A stretch of DNA of 29,275 bases from Hawksworthiomyces lignivorus (Eukaryota; Ascomycota; Sordariomycetes; Ophiostomatales; Ophiostomataceae): the NCBI GenBank assembly GCA_002917075.1, contig NTMA01000164.1, forward strand, positions 1-29,275. The letters run 5' to 3'. This document shows positions 22,741 through 29,275 of this stretch, in pieces. A program made the translations under genes and the position numbers. Numbering within the stretch: position 1 is the stretch's first letter; each line of letters opens with the position of its first letter. A model generated the notes under the pieces. That model was given only the letters and a program-made list of their open reading frames with translations, was not told the origin of the DNA and made no database searches.

Positions 22741-23806
22741 CGCTTCCCCTCCTTCCACCGCCTTTGTTTGTTTGGATTGCTTCATATTCGTCTCCCCCCA
22801 AGACAGCTTGTCTTCTCTCCTCTTCCTCCTCCTCTCTCTCTTTCTCTGTCCCTCTCAGACAGTCTTACTTCGCTCCCTTGCCGGGACCTTAATTGATTAG
22901 CTTCACAGTTGTTTTCCCATCTCTCGACTATCTGCCTCCGGCTTTCCCGCCCACACACTCGTTAATACCCCACCGTTTCCTTCACCCTCTTCCTCCCCCC
23001 CACACACCCACTGTTCGTCCTATTTTCTTTTTTCCTAACCCGGACAACCACTCGCTTGGAGCTCAGCCGTTCCTTTTCTTTAGACCCGACGACTGCTGCA
23101 TTGTCTACTTCTTCGACTACATCACCTTGCCTGCTCTGTATGCATAAGCTTTGCACTTGTTTACCGTCTTTCTCTTCCCACCCCTGCGCAAGAGAAACGA
23201 TCTGGCCGAGAAGCCAGAGAACAGAAACAGGCAAACCCTGACAACAGCCAAACACTCGTGGGAGAACCCCGGTGGTTTCTCGTTCCTTTCCTTTCGTTCT
23301 CTATTATCCTTTGTGCGGCCTTTCACTCGTCCATATTGCATTACGATCCGGTTGTTTCTCTTTGGTCTCCTTCATTCTCCCACACGATATAATTTTACCG
23401 CCTCCAAGTCGTCCGAGTATTCTTTTCTATATTTACGCCGGACCTCTCGCATGCTCCTTTCCATTTAGAGCGCCCTATTAAGAACTACAGCAGCGACGAT
23501 CACAGCTGGAACATCAGCTTCCTTTCACCCCACACCGCTACCTTCAATCGAACTACCAAACCAAAGTCGCATTCGACTTGCCCGTCCTTCGTCTATTTTG
23601 CGCATTGATCGGTGCCGTGCCGATCCTGACAGAAGCTCTCTCCTCTACGAACTGATACCTATAACAAAACAAAGCTCTTCCATTGTACAACGCTCCTGTG
23701 CATTGAGGTGGAGCCTGCTCTTTTTTCTCTGTCGCTATACGGCCACCTTGATGCTTTTTCTTCCACATCCCTAGAGACGTACAAGACGCTCGCCTGCCGA
23801 GAAATC
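22741..23806 (+). promoter_or_regulatory. Pyrimidine-rich promoter/5' leader of the STE20-type kinase
   Basis: About 1 kb directly upstream of the kinase start is strongly C/T-biased on the plus strand (notably about 22745-22870 and 22920-23040). This is typical of core promoters and long leaders of fungal regulatory genes. The leader carries small upstream ORFs, including MLLSI-stop at 23451-23468 and a seven-codon ORF at 23751-23774, and possibly unrecognised 5' UTR introns. The transcription start is not determinable from sequence. Confidence 0.5.
23751..23774 (+). other. Upstream ORF (7 codons) before kinase start
   Basis: ATG CTT TTT CTT CCA CAT CCC TAG ends 32 nt before the kinase ATG. 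If this part is in the mature leader, ribosomes would meet it first, so it could dampen or regulate kinase translation. Confidence 0.45.
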
Positions 23807-26397
23807 ATGGCGAGCCGAGAAGATGACTATGAGCGGGGAACCGGCATGGCCGATCCAGAGCAGTTATATACAAAAGAATATTGCATTGGTGGGTTCTGCG
23901 AGCTCGGTCCTGGTCCGCTGACGACATTGCAAAAAGAGACCTTAATGACTAACAATGGCACGAAACAGGTGGTGGTAGTTTTGGCAAGGTGTACAAAGGG
24001 TATGATCCTCTTCTTTTATTTGTGTTCCGTAGTTGATACTCGTCCTCGAATTTTTGCTAAGCTTTCCTTAGTGTTGACAAGCGGACGGGCCATGCGGTGG
24101 CTATCAAGATTATTGATATTGAGAGCGCCGAGGACGAAGTCGAGGATATCATCCAGGAAATTGCGATCCTATCAGAGCTCCAATCGCCTTACGTCACCAA
24201 GTACTACGGCTCTTATGCCAAGGGTGCTGAACTGTGGATTGTCATGGAGTTCTGCGCTGGAGGCAGCTGCGCAGATCTCATGAAACCAGGCCTCATCGGA
24301 GAGGATTACATTGCCATCATCATCCGCGAGCTGCTTCTCGGGTTGGACTACCTTCACGCGGACAAGAAGTTGCATCGGGACGTAAAGGCCGCAAATGTCT
24401 TGCTCAGTTCCAACGGCCAGGTCAAGCTGGCCGATTTTGGCGTTTCTGGTCAGCTCTCTGCCACTATGACCAAGAAGAATACTTTTGTTGGTACGCCCTT
24501 TTGGATGGCTCCGGAAGTCATCAAGCAGTCTGGCTATGACCACAAGGCCGACATCTGGTCTCTTGGCATCACCGCTCTCGAACTGGCCAATGGCGAACCT
24601 CCCTATGCCGACATTCACCCCATGAAGGTCCTATTCCTTATTCCCAAGAACCCGCCTCCTCGTCTTGAGGGAAACTTCACCAAAGCATTCAAAGACTTCA
24701 TCGAAGTGTGTCTGCGTCGTGACCCCAAGGAACGGCCCACGGCGCGTGATCTCCTCCGCCACCCCTTCATCCGGCGTGCTAAGAAAACGAGCTACCTGAC
24801 TGAGCTCATCGAGCGACATAGCCGCTGGAGCGCTACTCATAAGAGCAGTGGCAGCGAGGACGACGACGAACCGTATGGTAACTACCAGCAGCAACAGCAG
24901 CAGCAGCAACAGCAACAACAGAACCAGGCCGATCAGGAAACTGTTGACGAAGATATGTGGGATTTTGGTACGGTACGCCTTGTGGGAGACCGTGCAGGCC
25001 CAGGAGGTAGGGGCGGACTGGCAGCTGCGTACAATTACGGTAGTGTCGCGCAGGGATACCGTCCCGGTCTTAACGCCATGGACGAAGCGGCAACGAACGC
25101 CCGGTCATCTCGATCTAGTGAGAGTTCTGATGACTATGGAGAGAGTCCACGCGATACAAGCCGAAGTCCCACCAAGGCCACTTTTGATCGGGAACGGGAC
25201 ACATTAAAATCTGCAGCAGCGATTCCACCAGCTTCTGGGACGGCCCGCCAAGTCAGCCCTCAACGAAAACCAGTTGCAAATATGGTAACAATTCAGCCGC
25301 CGCCATCAGCTACGCCAGGCTCCCCTACAATGCGTTCACCAACCGCAGCAGCATTTTCACAACCACCATTACCACTTCAGCACCAGCAGCAGTCCCGCGA
25401 GCCCGAGACGCCCCGATCAGTAGCCCCTCGCTCGAGCAACAGCGGTCTACGGCCAATGCCGGAGAACAATTCTCCATCGAGACCATCTCCCGACTACGAC
25501 CGCGTCCTGTCTGAACAGCTGCAGCGTGATATGGGAGACATGAACCTAGCATCCGCGATCTCTCCGACACGGGAGCCATCTCAGCCGTTCCAGAACGTTC
25601 CTCACCGTAATCAGCCACAGGAACAGCACTTGCTTGTATCAAAAAGCTCACAACAGAATCTCGACCATCGGTTGTCGCGACCGACGTCGAGAGTTGGCCC
25701 TATGAAGCTACCGGAAATTCCACCTTTTCGAGGTGGACCATCCGCACAAACACAGCAATCGCAACAAAAGCAACCTCTACACCCCCCTCCTGGATTGTCG
25801 CCTTCTCAGCCCCAGTTGCAACAGCAGCAGTTATTCAATCATGCACCTCAGCAGCCACTTAGCCAACAGCAGCAGCAGCTACGTGCCAATGGATTGCCTG
25901 GTCAAAGCCTGAACCCACTCCTCACATCCAAAGAAGCAGAAACTGCTGCTCCGGGTTCTTCAGCGGCCTTGTCTCCTTACTCTTCGCTACCCGAGTCGTC
26001 ATCCGGCGCACCCGTCTCTTTCCCTTCGCCGGCGCCTACCAACTCCAACGGCGACCTTGATGCTCTTAACGACGTCATTTTTCCCGCTCTGGAGGAGGCC
26101 CTCAAGCGACGACAGATTCGTGTGCAAAAGCTGTCAAAAGCCACAAATGATTTGCAAGCAGGTGCAGCGACTGGGTTGGCACAGCAGCAGGCGTTGGCAA
26201 GCAAGCAGCAGAGGGCAGAGGTTGCCCACGAGAAGCTCCGTCGCCTCGTTTACAAGCTGGCACACGTCTGTAAAGAGATCGACTATTACGACAAGGCGGA
26301 GCCTGTTGGTATGGGGAAAGATGTTGGCACGTTTTTAGAGGGTCTGCTTGAAGAAATTCTCGTTCGAGTTGAGCCTCTCGATGAAGAGGCTATGTAA
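23807..26397 (+). CDS. STE20/YSK-family germinal-centre serine/threonine kinase (Nak1/POD-6/Kic1- or MST-1-like)
   Basis: Three exons: 23807-23888, 23969-23999 (only 31 nt) and 24072-26397, giving 812 aa. Introns are 80 and 72 nt. The joins rebuild the glycine loop CIGGGSFGKVYKGVDKRTG. The kinase domain spans about residues 23-276: catalytic K50 (VAIK), HRD with D141 (LHRDVKAAN), DFG with D159, an activation segment KKNTFVGTPFWMAPE, then DIWSLGITALELANGEPPY. The closing HPFIRRAKKTSYLTELI is typical of GCK-III kinases. A long disordered linker follows, with Q12 (310-321) and many Pro/Gln/Ser-rich segments. A conserved-looking helical C-terminal region (about 697-812, LDALNDVIFPALEEALKRR onward) is probably for partner binding. 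Family members act with Mo25-type scaffolds upstream of NDR/COT-1/Orb6 kinases in polar growth, septation and wall integrity. I cannot decide which fungal GCK paralogue this is. The start is the first in-frame ATG after an in-frame stop. Confidence 0.93.
24886..24921 (+). repeat. CAG/CAA repeat encoding Q12 in the kinase
   Basis: Twelve consecutive Gln codons (mixed CAG and CAA) encode residues 310-321, just after the kinase domain. Mixed codons make it more stable than a pure CAG tract. More Gln-rich patches occur further on in the linker (about 25750-25880). Confidence 0.95.
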
Positions 26398-27479
26398 CTT
26401 ACCCACGACCGTCAAGCATTGTATTCTTTTGTTTATTTTCACACCCACACACGGATTTTCCGCAAGTCGATTTTTCAAGGCACTGGCCCTATATGGAAAA
26501 TAGGAAAAGCATCGGCGTTGTTCTACAGCTAAATATGGTGCATACGAAGCGCAGATTCGGTTCTGCAAGTTTTTTTTTTTTCTCAGTGGTGGCTCTCTAA
26601 GAGAGATGCGGCGTTTCATGTGTATCTACGGCAGGCCCATTTTATAGAGTATTGTTTTCTTTGACCTGAAGGAAGCGAGAGCAAACGAAACAGTCATGAC
26701 CTCCATTACCACTGGATCCTCCCGTACTTTCCACTAGACGCACCGATTGGCTATATGATCGTATAAAGTTGAGATATGTAGTCAATTAGTCGCGATGTAA
26801 TTCCCAGTAACTGAAGAAACAATATATGTGCGATATATTACTAGAATCATCCTAACCATTGATATTATGCATACTGTGCCTATATAGAGAAAGAAAGGAG
26901 ACCGAAGCTCATTGAGTGGGCAGCTTCCCCAATTTGCTATAGCGAACTAGAATGAGAGAATATTTATCAGAAACATATATGATTCTGCTCGGGAACTCAT
27001 GTTGTTTTAGGCGCGTATCACTAAGACGATGCAGGTGATGCTTGTCGACAAGATAGCACCTCATGGACATTGCTCGACACCGAATACTTTCTCTCTTTAC
27101 TAACATCGAAGACGGACTCCATAGCCAGAAGGTGGCAATTTCCCTCCTGACGGTGGTCGTTGATACATGTTTGACACAGGTTCGCTGTCAAGACAACCAT
27201 CCATTATTGCAAATGTTAACTGCTGCACAAGGATTGAAATTGATGACAAGAATTCTCGCAGCCGCGATCAAGAACCTAGTATGCGGACTAGACTTTTTAT
27301 AAATCCCAAGAATCTTTCCAGAGAACCATTTATTTGGCATTTCTGACACTCACGAATTCTTGGCCACCATGTAGTCGTGAATTTCTTGAATAGCGTCTCC
27401 ACAGTGGCAGAATACAAAGTTCCTCGTACATGCGCATCAACACGCTTCATTCCTCCCTGTAGTACACATTCGGCTTTGT
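26398..27479. other. Intergenic region downstream of the kinase
   Basis: A moderately AT-rich spacer with a T12 run at 26570-26581, only short unrecognisable open frames (94 codons or fewer) and no visible RNA gene. The kinase poly(A) region should lie in the first 100-200 bp. The remainder grades into the IDH1 upstream region. Confidence 0.45.
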
Positions 27480-27581
27480 AGCTAGGCTCACCGGAGAACG
27501 GCGGAGATTCGTCGGCGCTGCTGGTGATGACCGACGCTAGGCTATTTCAGGCACTAACAGCTCCACTTTAACAGCCGACAG

Positions 27582-27598
27582 CAGCTGGCAGCCAGCTG
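27582..27598. repeat. Perfect 8-bp-arm inverted repeat CAGCTGGC-A-GCCAGCTG
   Basis: Seventeen bases with fully complementary arms around one A, about 260 bp upstream of the IDH1 start codon. It contains two CAGCTG E-box-like cores. Candidate dimeric binding site. Confidence 0.6.
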
Positions 27599-27609
27599 TA
27601 TCCCTCTCA

Positions 27610-27628
27610 TCGGCACAATTTGCGCCGA
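27610..27628. repeat. Near-perfect 19-bp palindrome upstream of IDH1
   Basis: TCGGC-A-CAA-T-TTG-C-GCCGA reads the same on the opposite strand except for one mispaired position per arm. It lies 11 bp after the inverted repeat at 27582-27598. The CGG/CCG ends suit a dimeric Zn2Cys6-type regulator, but this is inference. Confidence 0.5.
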
Positions 27629-27855
27629 ATCAGAGAGTGCGGCATTTCGCGGTGCCAACCGGCCCAGAAAAGCAATTCAGCCATTTCCACCTCTTTTCCT
27701 TACGTCCTTTTTTTTCTCTCACATTTTTCTTTGCCACATCAACAAATAAAAACCAAAGAAAAAAAAAGGAACAATTATAGACATCGAGCTCACGCCAATC
27801 TTCCTTGTTGATCGTCAAAAGCCATTGTTGCAGGCACAGGCCAATTGATCCCAAG

Positions 27856-29100
27856 ATGATGTCCCAGCGCTCACCCAGAACGGCCCAGGTGAGCTTCCCT
27901 TGGTCCTTTATCAGTCTTATCTTCACATGCCAAATGCGGGACCCAGATTGCCTGCAAAATAGCTCACGCAAACAAGAAGCATGAAGTGCCGCAGAACAGA
28001 ACCACAAAACTGACATATTTTCTTACTTTCCTACTTTTATAGAGCCTGTTCCGCTCCGCTTCTGCTGCTGTGCAGCATGCCGCCTCCCCGTCGCCGGCCT
28101 CCGTTGCCGCCCGCAGCTTCGCCACCGTGCAGTCGGACATCTTCAAGCCCACCAAGTACGGCGGCAAGTACACCGTGACCCTGATCCCCGGTGACGGTAT
28201 TGGTGCTGAGGTGGCCGAGAGCGTCAAGACCATCTTCAAGGCCGACAACGTGCCCATCGAGTGGGAGCAGGTCGAGGTCTCCGGCGTCGACAGCGCCGTG
28301 CCGTCCGGCCGCACAGAAGACCTGTTCAAGGAGTCCGTAGCTTCGCTGCGCCGCAACAAGCTCGGCCTCAAGGGCATCCTGCACACGCCCATCTCCCGCT
28401 CCGGCCACCAGAGCTTCAACGTCGCCATGCGCCAGGAGCTGGACATCTACGCCTCCATCTCTCTGATCAAGAACATCCCCGGCTACCGCACCCGCCACGA
28501 GGGCGTCGACCTGTGCATCATCCGCGAGAACACCGAGGGCGAGTACTCGGGCCTGGAGCACCAGAGCGTGCCCGGCGTCGTCGAGTCGCTCAAGATCATC
28601 ACCCGCGCCAAGTCTGAGCGCATCGCCAAGTTCGCCTTCAGCTTCGCCCTGGCCAACAACCGCAAGAAGGTCACCTGCATCCACAAGGCCAACATCATGA
28701 AGCTGGCCGACGGCCTGTTCCGCAACACCTTCCACGCCACCGCCAAGGAGTTCCCCACCCTCGAGGCCAACGACATGATCGTCGACAACGCCAGCATGCA
28801 GTGCGTCAGCCGCCCGCAGCAGTTTGACGTCCTCGTCATGCCCAACCTCTACGGCGGCATCCTGTCCAACATCGGCGCCGCCCTGGTCGGCGGCCCCGGC
28901 ATCGTGCCCGGCTGCAACATGGGCCGCGACGTCGCCGTCTTCGAGCCCGGCTGCCGCCACGTCGGCCTCGACATCAAGGGCAAGGACCAGGCCAACCCCA
29001 CCGCCCTGATCCTGTCCGGCTCCATGCTGCTGCGGCACCTGGGCCTCGACGACCACGCCAACCGCATCTCCAAGGGCATCTACGCCGTCATTGCAGAGGG
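27856..29100 (+). CDS. idh1: Isocitrate dehydrogenase [NAD+] subunit 1, mitochondrial (3' partial)
   Basis: Exons 27856-27888 and 28043-29100 are visible, about 364 residues. The 154-nt first intron has GTGAGC..TAG borders. A GTAAGT donor at 29101 opens another intron, so the last coding part (family pattern about 20 residues after VIAEG) lies beyond the window. Residues 1 to about 37 form a mitochondrial targeting peptide rich in Arg/Ser/Ala and lacking acids, with a likely cleavage after RSF. The mature part has the IPGDGIGAEV start, RENTEGEYSGLEHQSVPGVVESLK, VHKANIMK-type CIHKANIMKLADGLFR, VDNASMQC, LYGGILSNIGAALVGGPG and FEPGCRHVGLDIKG. The SGLEHQSVPGVVESLK and DNASMQ features fit the regulatory Idh1 subunit rather than catalytic Idh2. 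The heteromeric enzyme oxidises isocitrate to 2-oxoglutarate in the matrix and is AMP-activated in fungi. The coding exon is far richer in G/C at third positions than its neighbours, as in highly expressed genes. Confidence 0.95.
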
Positions 29101-29275
29101 GTAAGTTTTCGAATTTGCGCTGCTCGTGCCCGGGGGCTGCATTTGCCCATCCTCATCGCCTTTTTTTTTGAACATTTTCTCTTCCCCCCCCCTCCCTCCT
29201 TCTCTTACATCCCCCCCTCCCTGCTACTCTTACATCCCCCCCTCCCTGCTAGTCTCCAACCCCCCTCCCCCCCCC
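29101..29275 (+). other. Start of IDH1 intron, C/T-rich, cut by window end
   Basis: GTAAGT begins the intron directly after the Gly codon of IAEG. The rest is T9 and then long C and CCCTCCC runs to the final base. The only AG-type acceptor late in the window (CTGCTAG at 29246-29252) would continue as Leu-Gln-Pro-Pro, which does not fit the family, so the true acceptor is outside. Confidence 0.75.
29202..29251. repeat. 25-bp perfect tandem duplication in C-rich intron
   Basis: Two identical 25-bp units (29202-29226 and 29227-29251), each starting CTCTTACAT, then C7, TCCC and TGCTA. They are embedded in C-rich low-complexity DNA, where replication slippage or assembly error is common. Confidence 0.85.

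Larger units (their letters stand above)
27480..27855 (+). promoter_or_regulatory. Proximal promoter and leader of IDH1 with stacked inverted repeats and CCAAT boxes
   Basis: A GC-rich patch between AT-rich flanks holds three inverted repeats: CGTCGG/CCGACG (27510-27515 and 27531-27536), CAGCTGGC-A-GCCAGCTG (27582-27598) and an imperfect palindrome TCGGCACAATTTGCGCCGA (27610-27628). CCAAT occurs at 27795-27799 and 27841-27845. Fungal respiratory genes are often controlled by the CCAAT-binding HAP complex, but these copies lie very close to the ATG and may be within the transcript, so regulation is only inferred. A T-rich and A-rich stretch at about 27710-27780 probably marks the transcription start region. 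Confidence 0.45.

Noticed and set aside
28037..29056. 339-codon minus-strand open frame
   Set aside because: It is exactly opposite the IDH1 exon. Its Val/Asp/Ala/Gly-rich translation is the mirror of strong C-ending codon bias, and it has no motif.
1..29275. CRISPR, bacterial defence systems, secondary-metabolite or mobile-element genes
   Set aside because: None of the proteins read carries such motifs. All six confident genes are conserved or typical fungal families, and I found no direct-repeat array or transposase.

Overview
The window is nuclear DNA from a filamentous ascomycete fungus, most likely of the Sordariomycetes (this placement is inferred from gene style, not from a marker gene). 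The evidence is short introns of about 57-154 nt with GT..AG borders, intron-interrupted eukaryotic housekeeping genes, pyrimidine-rich leaders and long intergenic spaces. There are no bacterial-style operons, and I recognise no CRISPR, rRNA, tRNA or transposase sequence.

Layout from left to right: (1) 1-6849 is a gene-poor flank, of mixed composition to about 2.4 kb and then AT-rich, in which I recognise no protein. (2) 6850-12570 (+) is ECM29, the HEAT-repeat adaptor of the 26S proteasome (3 exons, 1865 aa). (3) 12571-14748 is intergenic. (4) 14749-16602 (+) is a GPI-anchored yapsin/OpsB-like aspartic protease (4 exons, 531 aa). (5) 16914-18260 (-) is a fungal F-box-like/DUF7730-type protein of unknown function (2 exons, 413 aa), convergent with the protease. 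(6) 18261-19688 is the divergent promoter region. (7) 19689-21514 (+) is a Ubx5/UBXN7-type UBA-UAS-UIM-UBX protein, a Cdc48/p97 cofactor (2 exons, 578 aa). (8) 21515-23806 is a long intergenic region and leader. (9) 23807-26397 (+) is a STE20/YSK germinal-centre kinase (3 exons, 812 aa). (10) 26398-27855 is the promoter region of the last gene. (11) 27856-29100 (+), cut by the right edge, is mitochondrial NAD-isocitrate dehydrogenase subunit 1, missing only its last short exon(s).

The genes do not form a pathway or cluster. Two of them (ECM29 and the UBX protein) belong to the ubiquitin-proteasome system. The kinase and the GPI-protease probably serve polarity and the cell wall, and IDH1 serves the TCA cycle. 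I joined exons by reading frame across introns, and every join keeps the frame and restores a family motif.

I found no convincing undescribed system. The items most worth a second look are stacked near-perfect inverted repeats just upstream of IDH1, a cluster of stem-forming sequences downstream of the UBX gene, the altered FPR loop of the UBX domain, the in-frame 24-bp tandem repeat in the protease stalk, the 31-nt micro-exon encoding the kinase glycine loop, and low-complexity window edges that look like assembly ends.
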